This document shows, piece after piece, positions 41,533-49,761 of a stretch of DNA of 64,000 nucleotides. The notes below the pieces were generated by a model. The model did not search any database and had not been told where the DNA came from. It worked only from the letters and a program-made list of their open reading frames with translations. The stretch comes from an uncultured Christensenella sp. GTDB taxonomy: Bacteria; Bacillota; Clostridia; Christensenellales; Borkfalkiaceae. Within the stretch, counting starts at the first letter, position 1, and each line of letters opens with the position of its first letter. The DNA is taken from contig CAJTUK010000002.1 in the NCBI GenBank assembly GCA_910579525.1, positions 269,018 through 333,017 of the forward strand, written 5' to 3'. Position numbers and translations under genes: made by a program.

Positions 41533-43335
41533 ATGAGTAAAAAATCAAGTTTATTTAATTCGGACAAAACTCTTTTAAAAAGCATAAGGGAGTTCAAAAC
41601 GCCTTCTATTCTGTGCCCCGTCGTGATGGTAGGCGAGGCGGCTATGGAAATAGTAATTCCCTATTTAATGACCTTTATCATAGGTGAAATAGAGGACTTG
41701 TCAAAAGGCATAATCGCGCAGGTTGACATCACCAAAATGATAATTTATTCCGTTCTCATGATAGTATGCGCGCTTTTTGCGCTTTTTTGCGGAGTGTGGG
41801 GCGGTAAACTTTCGGCAAAGGCGTCAAGCGGTTTCGCGCGAAATTTAAGGGAGGATATGTATAACAATATTCAGTCCTATTCGTTTGCCAATATAGACAA
41901 ATTTTCCACCGCCAGCCTCATTACCAGAGTTACCACAGACGTGAACAACGTGCAAAACGCGTATGCAATGTGCATAAGAATGCTCGTTCGCGCGCCTATA
42001 TTGTTTATTTCGGCAATTATTATGACTTGCCTCATAGAGCCGGCTATGGCGGGCATATTCGTGGGCGGCGCGATACTTCTCGGCGTGATAGTTTCCGTTT
42101 GTATGTTTAAGGTAATGCCGTATTTCAAAACGATGTTCAAAAAATACGACGACCTCAACTCCGTGGTTCAGGAGGATCTGACGGCTATTCGCGTGGTAAA
42201 ATCTTACGTGCGAGAGGAAGAAGAAATAAAGAAAATGAACGCGGCGACGAAAGAAGTTTACAAATTTTCCGTTAAAGCGGAAAAAATTCTCAATTTCCTT
42301 ATGCCCTGCGTAAGTCTCGTAATGTACGCGACCATAATAGTTATATTTACAGTAGGTTCCAACATGGCGGCGGGTTATCTGCCGGGCAACGTAAGCGCGG
42401 CGGATTTGCAAACGCTCAACGTTTATGCAATGCAAATTCTTTCGGGCGTTATTATGGTGGCGATGTGTCTTAACTTCATTTCGCTTTCGAAGGGCTCTAT
42501 GGACCGTATAGCCGAAGTTCTTAACGAAAAAACCACTCTCCCCAAACCGGAAAACCCGGTAACGGAGGTTTCCGACGGTTCGGTGGTATTCGAAAACGTC
42601 AATTTCGCTTATGCAAACGAAGCCGACGAAGCCGTGCTTGAAGATATAAATGTTTATATTAAGTCGGGCGAAACGGTGGGTATAATCGGCGCAACGGGTT
42701 CGGGTAAAACTTCGCTCGTTTCTCTCGTGCCCAGATTGTACGACGTTTCGCAGGGCTCGGTTAAAGTCGGCGGAGTGGACGTGCGCGATTACGACCTCGA
42801 TGTTTTAAGGAACAAAGTGGCTATGGTGTTGCAGAAAAACGTTTTGTTTTCCGGCACCGTTGCCGAAAATTTGCGCTGGGGCGACGAAAACGCCACCGAT
42901 GAAGAACTGCGTCTGGCAGCGCGGCAGGCTTGCGCAGAAGAATTTATAGACGCGCTCCCCGGAGGGTACGACTACGACCTCGGGCAGGGCGGAGTAAACG
43001 TTTCGGGCGGGCAGAAGCAAAGGCTTTGCATAGCTCGCGCGCTTCTCAAAAAACCCAAAGTTTTAATTTTCGACGACAGTACGTCGGCGGTTGATACCAA
43101 GACGGACGCGCTGATACGCGAGGCTCTTGCAAAACACGCGCCCGAAATTACAAAAATAATAATAGCTCAACGCGTGGCGTCGGTTGAGGACGCGGATAAA
43201 ATAATAGTCCTCGACGACGGAAAAATTTCAGCTTGCGGCACTCACGATCAACTGATGCAAAGCAACGCTATTTACCGTGAAATTTACGCTTCTCAAACGG
43301 GAGGCAGCGAAAAAGAAATGGGAGGTGACCGTTAA
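41533..43335 (+). CDS. Heterodimeric ABC exporter, subunit with degenerate ATP site
   Basis: A 600-residue half-transporter: six membrane helices in residues 1-330 and a nucleotide-binding domain from about 350. Walker A is GATGSGKTSLV, the signature VSGGQKQRL. The residue after the Walker B Asp is Asp in LIFDDSTSAVD instead of the catalytic Glu, and the switch His is Gln in IIAQRVASV. These changes mark the non-hydrolysing half of a heterodimeric exporter, as in BmrCD-type systems. Its stop overlaps the next start. The best ribosome site (GGGGAGG at 41499-41505) is 27 bases before the ATG, which is unusually far. Confidence 0.88.
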   Translation: MSKKSSLFNSDKTLLKSIREFKTPSILCPVVMVGEAAMEIVIPYLMTFIIGEIEDLSKGIIAQVDITKMIIYSVLMIVCALFALFCGVWGGKLSAKASSGFARNLREDMYNNIQSYSFANIDKFSTASLITRVTTDVNNVQNAYAMCIRMLVRAPILFISAIIMTCLIEPAMAGIFVGGAILLGVIVSVCMFKVMPYFKTMFKKYDDLNSVVQEDLTAIRVVKSYVREEEEIKKMNAATKEVYKFSVKAEKILNFLMPCVSLVMYATIIVIFTVGSNMAAGYLPGNVSAADLQTLNVYAMQILSGVIMVAMCLNFISLSKGSMDRIAEVLNEKTTLPKPENPVTEVSDGSVVFENVNFAYANEADEAVLEDINVYIKSGETVGIIGATGSGKTSLVSLVPRLYDVSQGSVKVGGVDVRDYDLDVLRNKVAMVLQKNVLFSGTVAENLRWGDENATDEELRLAARQACAEEFIDALPGGYDYDLGQGGVNVSGGQKQRLCIARALLKKPKVLIFDDSTSAVDTKTDALIREALAKHAPEITKIIIAQRVASVEDADKIIVLDDGKISACGTHDQLMQSNAIYREIYASQTGGSEKEMGGDR

Positions 43336-45242
43336 TGAGCAGAGGTATGGCAATGGCGCCTCGCGGAGGCGCAAAAATGAAGGGCGGCAGTGCAAAAGCC
43401 CCCGGTAAAACGTTGAAAAGATTGCTCGGTTACGCTTTTTCGCGCTATAAAATCGCTACGGTTTTCGTAGTGTTATTCGTGCTTTTATCCGCAGGAACGC
43501 GTTCTATAGGCGCTTCGTTCTTCGCGCCCATAATCTCCGAGCTTATGTCAAACTCGCCCGATATGTGGGTGGTTTACAAAAATATAATTATTATCGGTTG
43601 CATTTACGTGGCCGGTACGCTTTCGGAATTCGCTTACAGCAGAATCATGATGTACATTGCGCAGGGAACGCTTAAAAAGATGCGCGACGAAATGTTCGCA
43701 AAAATGCAGACCTTGCCGTTAAAGTATTTCGATACTCACACTCACGGCGATTTGATGAGTCTTTATACGAACGATATAGACACTATGCGTCAGCTTCTCT
43801 CGCAGACCATACCGCAACTCATATCTTCGTTTTTGACTTTCGTTTTTATCTTTTCGCTGATGGTGTTTTACAGCTTTACGCTTACGCTCGTTATCCTGTT
43901 GTTCCTCGGAATAATGATGCTCGTAATAGCCAGATTGGGCGGACAGTCTTCCAAATTCTTTATGCGCCAGCAAGAAGCTGTGGGCAAACTCAACGGCTAT
44001 GTGGAAGAAATGACCGAAGGTCAAAAGGTAATAAAGGTTTTCTGTCACGAACAAAAAGCGCGCGACAGCTTTAAAGTTTTAAACGACGAGCTGTACGAAG
44101 CCAGCCGAAAGGCAACCGCCACGGCGTTCATATTGGGACCTATAAGCAACAACATAGGGTATTTGCAATACGTAGTTGCCGCGGTTGTGGGCTTGGTCGT
44201 TATTACTCTCAACCCTGCGGCTCTTTTGTCGGGCTATCTTTCCGGCGGCGAAATAACCGTTGGCGCCTGCGCGGGTATGCTCGTATCGTTCCTTGCTTTT
44301 TCCAGACAGTTCAATATGCCCGTACAGCAGGTAACACAGCAGTTTGCTTCCATAGCTATGGCTCTTGCGGGCGCGGAAAGAATTTTCGAAATGGTGGACA
44401 CCCAACCGGAAGACAAGGGCGGCGATATAACATTGACTTTCGGCGAGCATGAAGAAGGTAAATTCGCATGGAAAAAGCCCGTTGAAGGCGGTTGCGAATA
44501 TGTTCCGTTAAAGGGAGATATACGATTCAACGACGTTACTTTCGGTTATACCGAAGATAAAGTTATCCTTAAAAATATCAGTCTTTACGCAAAACCCGGT
44601 CAAAAAATAGCCTTTGTCGGCTCGACCGGCGCGGGAAAAACCACAATAACTAACTTGATAAACCGCTTTTACGATATTCAGTCGGGCACAATAACTTACG
44701 ACGGGCTTGATATCAAGTCCATAAACAAAGACGACCTGCGCAGAAGTTTGGGCGTTGTTTTACAGGATACGCATCTGTTTACGGGTACGGTTATGGATAA
44801 TATCCGTTACGGCAGGCTCGACGCCACGGACGAGGAGTGTATCGAGGCGGCTAAACTTGCAAACGCACATTCCTTTATAAAACATCTGCCCGAAAAATAC
44901 GGCACGTTTATCACGGGCGACGGCGCAAATCTTTCGCAGGGGCAGCGCCAGCTGTTGGCAATAGCCAGAGCTATGGTTTCGAAGTGCCCCGTGCTCATTC
45001 TCGACGAAGCGACTTCGTCTATAGATACGAGAACTGAAAAACTCATAGAGCGCGGTATGGATAAACTTATGGAGGGCAGAACGGTGTTTGTAATCGCTCA
45101 CCGCCTTTCCACCGTAAGAGACAGTCAGGCGATAATGGTTCTGGAACACGGCGAAATTATCGAACGCGGCGACCACGAACAGCTGATAGAACAAAAAGGA
45201 AAATATTATCAGCTCTATACGGGCGCTTTCGAGTTGGAATAA
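43335..45242 (+). CDS. Heterodimeric ABC exporter, catalytically competent subunit
   Basis: A 635-residue half-transporter with an N-terminal basic Gly/Met-rich extension (residues 1-30), six membrane helices and a nucleotide-binding domain from about 400. Walker A is GSTGAGKTTIT, Walker B LILDEATSSID with the catalytic Glu, and the switch His is intact in VIAHRLSTV. The signature is LSQGQRQLL, slightly altered, and would face the degenerate site of its partner. The gene overlaps the previous one by one base. The cargo could be a drug, lipid or peptide; nothing nearby decides this. Confidence 0.9.
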   Translation: MSRGMAMAPRGGAKMKGGSAKAPGKTLKRLLGYAFSRYKIATVFVVLFVLLSAGTRSIGASFFAPIISELMSNSPDMWVVYKNIIIIGCIYVAGTLSEFAYSRIMMYIAQGTLKKMRDEMFAKMQTLPLKYFDTHTHGDLMSLYTNDIDTMRQLLSQTIPQLISSFLTFVFIFSLMVFYSFTLTLVILLFLGIMMLVIARLGGQSSKFFMRQQEAVGKLNGYVEEMTEGQKVIKVFCHEQKARDSFKVLNDELYEASRKATATAFILGPISNNIGYLQYVVAAVVGLVVITLNPAALLSGYLSGGEITVGACAGMLVSFLAFSRQFNMPVQQVTQQFASIAMALAGAERIFEMVDTQPEDKGGDITLTFGEHEEGKFAWKKPVEGGCEYVPLKGDIRFNDVTFGYTEDKVILKNISLYAKPGQKIAFVGSTGAGKTTITNLINRFYDIQSGTITYDGLDIKSINKDDLRRSLGVVLQDTHLFTGTVMDNIRYGRLDATDEECIEAAKLANAHSFIKHLPEKYGTFITGDGANLSQGQRQLLAIARAMVSKCPVLILDEATSSIDTRTEKLIERGMDKLMEGRTVFVIAHRLSTVRDSQAIMVLEHGEIIERGDHEQLIEQKGKYYQLYTGAFELE

Positions 45243-45246
45243 CTGT

Positions 45247-45531
45247 ATGAAAAAGTTATTAAAACTCTCTTTATTGATTTTTATTCCTATCATTATAGGT
45301 TTTGCTTTGTTGTTATCCGGAATTTTTGCGGCAAACGAGGGAATAAGATATGCGGGAATAATGACTATGACTATAGGTGTTCCCGTTTGTATGTTCATAG
45401 TTGTCGTAACGGGTTTGGTGCTTATGATAACAGGCAGACTCGGAACCCTCACGCGCAATCAGAGCACGGAAGAAGAAACTCCCGAACAGCACAATTTGGG
45501 AGATACGAACCGCACGCTCATACGGATATGA
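45247..45531 (+). CDS. Small two-helix membrane protein
   Basis: A 94-residue protein with helices at about 7-29 and 37-64 and a charged tail (TEEETPEQHN). It follows the ABC genes by four bases and overlaps the next gene (ATGA), so it is part of the same operon. No family is recognised. It may be an accessory to the exporter. Confidence 0.65.
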   Translation: MKKLLKLSLLIFIPIIIGFALLLSGIFAANEGIRYAGIMTMTIGVPVCMFIVVVTGLVLMITGRLGTLTRNQSTEEETPEQHNLGDTNRTLIRI

Positions 45532-46070
45532 GCGAAAGAGAACGCGAAGAAACAGAGGTGGGCGATATAAATTCGTCATACTCGTTTGAAAACAGCTTAA
45601 AAACGGGAGATTATCATGCGCGGCATGTTTCTCGCATTTACAAGAATTCAAGTAAAAAAGAAAAGATTTTAGGCTGGCTGTTTTTCGCTCTTTTAATGAT
45701 AGATTTTGCCCTGATACTTGTTTTTGCCTATTCGGCTATATATGCGGGCGCCATAGTTTGTTTCGTATTGTTCGCAGGAACAATAGTTGCGGTTTTTATA
45801 GTCAAGTCCACGCTTGGAAGGCGGTCTTTAAAAGGCGTAAGTAAATCCGACGGCGCCGCCGTGGACGGAGTGATTCAATTTTGCGTTTTGTCAAGCACCC
45901 GCGCGCAGGGCGTAAGCGGTTATGAAAAATTAACCGGCGTTAAATACAGGGTGAAAGTCACCGTACAGGGAAAGGATTATAACGCCTATACCGAAAGGTT
46001 TTACGAAGAGGGCGAAAAGGTAAAAGTGGTTATTTTAAAGGGCAACCTCGCGTCGGTTGTCGAAGATTGA
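45528..46070 (+). CDS. Membrane protein with DUF3592-like C-terminal domain
   Basis: A 180-residue protein; the start at 45528 overlaps the stop of the previous gene, and an upstream extension would be the wrong frame of that gene. A charged N-terminal region of about 45 residues is followed by two helices near residues 50-95. The C-terminal part has a beta-rich pattern (DGVIQFCVLSSTRAQG, then YRVKVTVQGKDYNAYTERFYEEGEKVKVV) that is close to the OB-like domains of DUF3592 proteins. It is the last gene of the ABC operon. Function unknown. Confidence 0.6.
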   Translation: MSEREREETEVGDINSSYSFENSLKTGDYHARHVSRIYKNSSKKEKILGWLFFALLMIDFALILVFAYSAIYAGAIVCFVLFAGTIVAVFIVKSTLGRRSLKGVSKSDGAAVDGVIQFCVLSSTRAQGVSGYEKLTGVKYRVKVTVQGKDYNAYTERFYEEGEKVKVVILKGNLASVVED

Positions 46071-46091
46071 ACTTAAAATAATAAAATTGTC

Positions 46092-46122
46092 GAATAGTAC
46101 AAACAGTTAAAAACATATGCTA
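46092..46122 (+). promoter_or_regulatory. Possible mother-cell (SigE/SigK-type) promoter of sigK
   Basis: GAATA (46092-46096), a 17-bp spacer and CATATGCTA (46114-46122) match the mother-cell pattern, in particular the SigK -10 consensus CATAnnnTA. It lies 22 bp before the sigK start. No housekeeping promoter is evident here. Confidence 0.5.
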
Positions 46123-46144
46123 ATTATCGGGAGATAAAAGGCAT

Positions 46145-46849
46145 ATGTTTTTTGATTTGTTAAACGTACTTATCGGCAAAATATTTTTCTTTACCGGAAT
46201 GGTGCAAAATAAGGGCACTTTCCCCAAGCCGCTATCGCCGGAAGAAGAAAAAAAATATTTGGCTCTCGCCCGAGCGGGAGACAAAGAGGCTAAAGAAGTG
46301 TTGATTAAACACAACATGCGCCTCGTCGCTCACGTAGTAAAGAAGTACGCCGGAGCGGCTGAAACCGACGACTTGCTTTCCGTAGGTTCGATAGGGCTTA
46401 TAAAGGCGATAAACACTTTTCAGGACGGTAAAGGCACGCAACTGGCAACTTATACCGCGCGCTGTATAGAGAACGAAATTTTAATGCTGTTGCGCTCCGG
46501 CAAAAAGCACAAAAACAACGTTTCTTTAACCGACCCCGTGGGTACCGACAAAGACGGCAACGAACTCACTTTAATAGACCTTTTATCGGAAAAGGAAGAC
46601 AGCGTTTTCGCACAGGTTGAAAAGAGTATTCAGCGCGAAAAGTTTGTGGCCCTTTTAAAAGGATTTTTAAACGAGCGGGAGTTCTCTATTATTTCCATGC
46701 GCTACGGGCTTATAGACGGAGTCGCGCTGCCCCAGCGCGAGGTGGCTAAAAAGCTGGGTATTTCTCGCTCGTACATATCGCGCATAGAAAAGCGCGCCAT
46801 AGAAAAGGCGCGCGAAAATCTTAACGAAGACGACTTTTTTTCGGACTGA
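46145..46849 (+). CDS. sigK: Sporulation sigma factor SigK
   Basis: SigK is the late mother-cell sigma factor that switches on coat and cortex genes. The 234 residues contain region 2 (HNMRLVAHVVKKYAG, then SVGSIGLIKAINTF and YTARCIENEILMLLR) and region 4 with the HTH PQREVAKKLGISRSYISRIEK. The first 20 residues are a hydrophobic pro-sequence (LLNVLIGKIFFFTGMV), as in pro-SigK that is cleaved by the M50 protease SpoIVFB. The gene is intact, not divided by a skin element. Spacing to the tyrS gene and a terminator show it is transcribed alone. Confidence 0.92.
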   Translation: MFFDLLNVLIGKIFFFTGMVQNKGTFPKPLSPEEEKKYLALARAGDKEAKEVLIKHNMRLVAHVVKKYAGAAETDDLLSVGSIGLIKAINTFQDGKGTQLATYTARCIENEILMLLRSGKKHKNNVSLTDPVGTDKDGNELTLIDLLSEKEDSVFAQVEKSIQREKFVALLKGFLNEREFSIISMRYGLIDGVALPQREVAKKLGISRSYISRIEKRAIEKARENLNEDDFFSD

Positions 46850-46868
46850 ACGGCAAAAATCAAACGGG

Positions 46869-46898
46869 ACGGTTTATCGCAGGATAAGCCGTTTTTTA
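46869..46898 (+). terminator. sigK terminator
   Basis: ACGGTTTATC pairs with GATAAGCCGT across four bases, one G-T pair, followed by six Ts. Confidence 0.88.
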
Positions 46899-46946
46899 TT
46901 TGCAAAATCGAATTAATAATGGTAAACTACTAAAAAGGAGCAATTT

Positions 46947-48131
46947 ATGGGTATTTACGAAGAATTAAAGGCGCGCGGGCTTGTTGCGCAGGTCACGGAC
47001 GAAGAAGATATCAAAAGGCTTATTAACGCCGGCAACGCGAAATTTTATATAGGTTTCGACCCTACGGCCGACAGTTTGCACGTCGGCCACTTTATGGCGT
47101 TGTGCCTTATGAAAAGGTTGCAGATGGCGGGCAACCGACCGGTGGTGCTTTTGGGCGGCGGAACTGGCTATATCGGAGACCCCACCGGCAGGACGGATAT
47201 GCGTTCTATGCTCACGCCGGAAGACATTAAACACAACTGCGACTGTTTTAAAAAGCAGATGGAACGGTTTATCGAGTTCGGCGAGGGCAAGGCGGAAATC
47301 GTAAACAACGCCGACTGGTTGCTCGACCTCAATTATGTGGAACTTTTGCGCGAAGTGGGCGCTTGTTTTACCGTAAACAATATGCTCCGCGCCGAATGTT
47401 ATAAACAGAGAATGGAAAAGGGGCTTTCTTTTCTCGAATTCAACTATATGATTATGCAGGCGTACGACTTCTGGCATCTTAACGAAAAGTACGGTTGCAA
47501 TATGCAGTTCGGCGGTGACGACCAGTGGTCCAACATGCTCGCAGGTACCGAATTGATACGAAAAAAGTCGGGAAAAGACGCTTACGCTATGACCATAACC
47601 CTGCTTTTGAACAGCGAGGGCAAAAAGATGGGCAAAACCGCAAAGGGCGCGGTGTGGCTTGACGAAAATAAGACAACGCCTTACGAGTTCTACCAGTACT
47701 GGCGCAACGTTGACGATAACGACGTAATGAAGTGCATCAAGATGCTCACGTTTATACCCGTTGACGAAATTGCGGAAATGGAAAAGTGGGAAGGCGCAAG
47801 AATTAACGAAAAGAAGGAAGTTCTTGCTTACGAACTGACTAAACTCGTCCACGGCGAAGAAAAGGCGCAAAAGGCGCAAAATGAGGCGCGCGCGGCGTTC
47901 GGCGGCGGCGGCGAACTCCCTCAAAAAGATATTGCGGTAGATAATCCCACAATAATAAACGTTCTCGTAGCGGCGGGCTTGTGCTCTTCCAACGGGGAAG
48001 CGCGCAGGCTTATCCAGCAGGGCGGCGTGAGCCTTAACGACGGCAAAGTGACCGACATAAATATGGCGGTCAAAAACGGCGACGTTGTACACAAGGGCAA
48101 GAAAATACACCTTAAAATAAACTTGAAATGA
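46947..48131 (+). CDS. tyrS: Tyrosine--tRNA ligase
   Basis: TyrS charges tRNA-Tyr. The 394-residue class I enzyme has the HIGH-like motif HVGH (residues 45-48) in GFDPTADSLHVGH and the KMSKS-like motif KMGKT near residue 227. A C-terminal S4-like RNA-binding domain (from about 335) ends in HKGKKIHLKIN. The TGRTDMR and QQAYDFWHL-like regions are normal. A strong AAAGGAG precedes the ATG, and there is no T-box leader. It is a few bases ahead of the YigZ-family gene (overlap ATGA), giving a small operon. Confidence 0.96.
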   Translation: MGIYEELKARGLVAQVTDEEDIKRLINAGNAKFYIGFDPTADSLHVGHFMALCLMKRLQMAGNRPVVLLGGGTGYIGDPTGRTDMRSMLTPEDIKHNCDCFKKQMERFIEFGEGKAEIVNNADWLLDLNYVELLREVGACFTVNNMLRAECYKQRMEKGLSFLEFNYMIMQAYDFWHLNEKYGCNMQFGGDDQWSNMLAGTELIRKKSGKDAYAMTITLLLNSEGKKMGKTAKGAVWLDENKTTPYEFYQYWRNVDDNDVMKCIKMLTFIPVDEIAEMEKWEGARINEKKEVLAYELTKLVHGEEKAQKAQNEARAAFGGGGELPQKDIAVDNPTIINVLVAAGLCSSNGEARRLIQQGGVSLNDGKVTDINMAVKNGDVVHKGKKIHLKINLK

Positions 48132-48769
48132 ACAACGCGCCGTTGAAATACCTTTCTTTAAAAGGTGAGTGCGTAACTGAAAAGGTTATAGAAAAATCGC
48201 GTTTTATCACAACTTCGCGCCATGTGGAGGGAGAAGACGGGGCGCGCGCTTTTATAGAAGAAATCCGTTCGAAATATAAAGACGCAACTCATAACTGTTA
48301 CGCTTATATACCGGATATTCAGGGCAATTTTCCCCGATTTTCAGACGACGGCGAACCGCAGGGCACCGCGGGTATGCCTATGCTTGAAGTTATAAAAAAT
48401 AAAAGGCTCGTTCAAACGGCGGTTGTGGTAACCCGTTACTTCGGCGGCGTAAAACTCGGAGCCGGCGGGCTCGTGCGGGCGTATTCGGGCGCCGTTGCCG
48501 AAAATTTGTCCGCGGCGGCCGTCGTTTGCTTTCAGACGTGCTCGGAATTAAAAGTTTTTACCGACTATTCTGTTGCGGAAAACGTAACGCGTTTTATTGC
48601 TGAACGAAAAGGGGACCTTATAGACACAGCGTACGCCGAGGGCGTGGTTTTTACCGTCGCGGTCAAAAAAGAAGACGAAAGCGAGTTTTTGTCTTCGCTG
48701 ACTAACCGTCTCAACGGCAGATTAAAAACCGAAAAAATAAAGGAATACTACTTTCCTTTCAGAATATAA
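48128..48769 (+). CDS. YigZ/IMPACT-family protein
   Basis: A 213-residue UPF0029/IMPACT-type protein. Characteristic stretches are EKSRFITTSRHVEG, the DATHNCYAYI block and the conserved FSDDGEPQGTAGMPMLEVI. A second part, VVVTRYFGGVKLGAGGLVRAYSGA, is the family signature, and the C-terminal ferredoxin-like domain (about 140-213) completes it. The family is linked to translation control (yeast Yih1, E. coli YigZ), with an unsettled biochemical role. The stop-start overlap with tyrS means translational coupling. Confidence 0.9.
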   Translation: MNNAPLKYLSLKGECVTEKVIEKSRFITTSRHVEGEDGARAFIEEIRSKYKDATHNCYAYIPDIQGNFPRFSDDGEPQGTAGMPMLEVIKNKRLVQTAVVVTRYFGGVKLGAGGLVRAYSGAVAENLSAAAVVCFQTCSELKVFTDYSVAENVTRFIAERKGDLIDTAYAEGVVFTVAVKKEDESEFLSSLTNRLNGRLKTEKIKEYYFPFRI

Positions 48770-48770
48770 A

Positions 48771-49048
48771 ATGGCTGTTTTAAAAACCGAACGCTTTATT
48801 CTGGAACTTAATTACGGAGACTCGCAGGTCTCCGTAAATTTTTCCACGGGAGAATATTCGTGAAAATTCAGTATGAACTGCGAGCCGCAAAAGTTTAAAA
48901 ATTTTACAAATATTTTGAATTATCTTTATTATTCGACGGCGTAACCCAAAAAAGAAAAGAGGCGCTTAAAAGTTTTATAGACGGGTGCCGCGGTAAAGTT
49001 CACCCGTTAAAAAACCGCAAAAAACTAAACGAATTTTTAAAAAAATAA
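48771..49048 (+). pseudogene. Decayed ~90-residue gene (stop codon plus frameshift)
   Basis: An ATG two bases after the YigZ-family stop opens a frame (MAVLKTERFILELN) that meets TGA after 30 codons. The same frame then resumes with KFSMNCEPQKFKNFTNILNYL before another stop, and the next frame carries FDGVTQKRKEALKSFIDG up to 49048. The three pieces together make one coherent basic protein of about 90 residues. One TGA (perhaps once TGG) and one frameshift near 48930 are enough to break it. The product is not recognised. It lies at the end of the tyrS operon. Confidence 0.5.
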
Positions 49049-49053
49049 TTTGA

Positions 49054-49080
49054 CCCCGACGGTTTCCGTCGGGGTTTTTA
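49054..49080. terminator. Terminator of the tyrS operon
   Basis: CCCCGACGG pairs perfectly with CCGTCGGGG over three bases, then a T run. Confidence 0.9.
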
Positions 49081-49761
49081 TACGTATATTATAACCTTTT
49101 CCGATTTGGGCTTTTTAAGATATTGCTTTAAAACAAAACTCTTTTTTACGGTAAGCGCGCCGTGCGGGCAACCGTAAACGCATGTCAAACACCGCGAGCA
49201 ATCGCCGCCTATCTGACCGTTTTTTATTGCCTTTTGCGGGCATAGACCCCCGCATATGTTGCAGTTAACGCAGTTATCGCCTCGTTTTATCTTAATAAGA
49301 AGCCTGCTTCTGAAATTTGTAAAGACTCCTGCAAAAGGAGCTTTCTGCCGACGGGGGATTTTAATGTAATCTGATTTAAAAATGCTGTTTATAACCGATT
49401 GCGGCGCTGACGGAACGCTGCCGTCGACTCCGCAATAAGTGTGATTGGCAGGCATATATGCCGCGGCTACCGTGTGTTTGCCCGTCAATTTATGCGCCTC
49501 GTAAATCGCGTTGCCCGCGCTTGCCTTTCCGTAAAGGGCTATAAAACAATAATGCGTCGCCTTCGCCCTTTTTAAAAATTTTTTTACGGTTTGCGGCAAT
49601 CCCTGACAGTGCACGGGGAATACGCAAAAGAGCCTCTCGAAGTCAGCCCTCAAATTTGTTTCAAGCCGCATATCCAGCGTATCCCAGCCGAGCTTATCTG
49701 CTATATTTTCGGCAAGGGCTTTGCACTGCCCCGAACAGGAAAAATACGCTACGGCGTTCAT
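49078..49761 (-). CDS. EFR1-family flavodoxin-ferredoxin fusion
   Basis: A 227-residue EFR1-type protein. The N-terminal flavodoxin-like domain begins AVAYFSCSGQCKALAENIADKL (FMN phosphate loop). The C-terminal domain has two ferredoxin sites, CVNCNICGGLCP and CSRCLTCVYGCP, each with four Cys for one [4Fe-4S] cluster. It carries electrons between a flavin and iron-sulfur clusters in the cytosol. The start is 49761, where ATG overlaps the stop of the upstream PP-loop gene (ATGA), so both are translated together. The donor or partner is not known. Confidence 0.82.
   Translation of the reverse strand: MNAVAYFSCSGQCKALAENIADKLGWDTLDMRLETNLRADFERLFCVFPVHCQGLPQTVKKFLKRAKATHYCFIALYGKASAGNAIYEAHKLTGKHTVAAAYMPANHTYCGVDGSVPSAPQSVINSIFKSDYIKIPRRQKAPFAGVFTNFRSRLLIKIKRGDNCVNCNICGGLCPQKAIKNGQIGGDCSRCLTCVYGCPHGALTVKKSFVLKQYLKKPKSEKVIIYV

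Noticed and set aside
46965..48110. 381-codon minus-strand frame antisense to tyrS
   Set aside because: tyrS is unambiguous; the antisense product shows no domain.
48860..48864. TGA read as tryptophan or selenocysteine in the decayed gene
   Set aside because: No SECIS-like structure is visible, many genes here end in TGA, and a second disruption (frameshift) is present, so decay is simpler.
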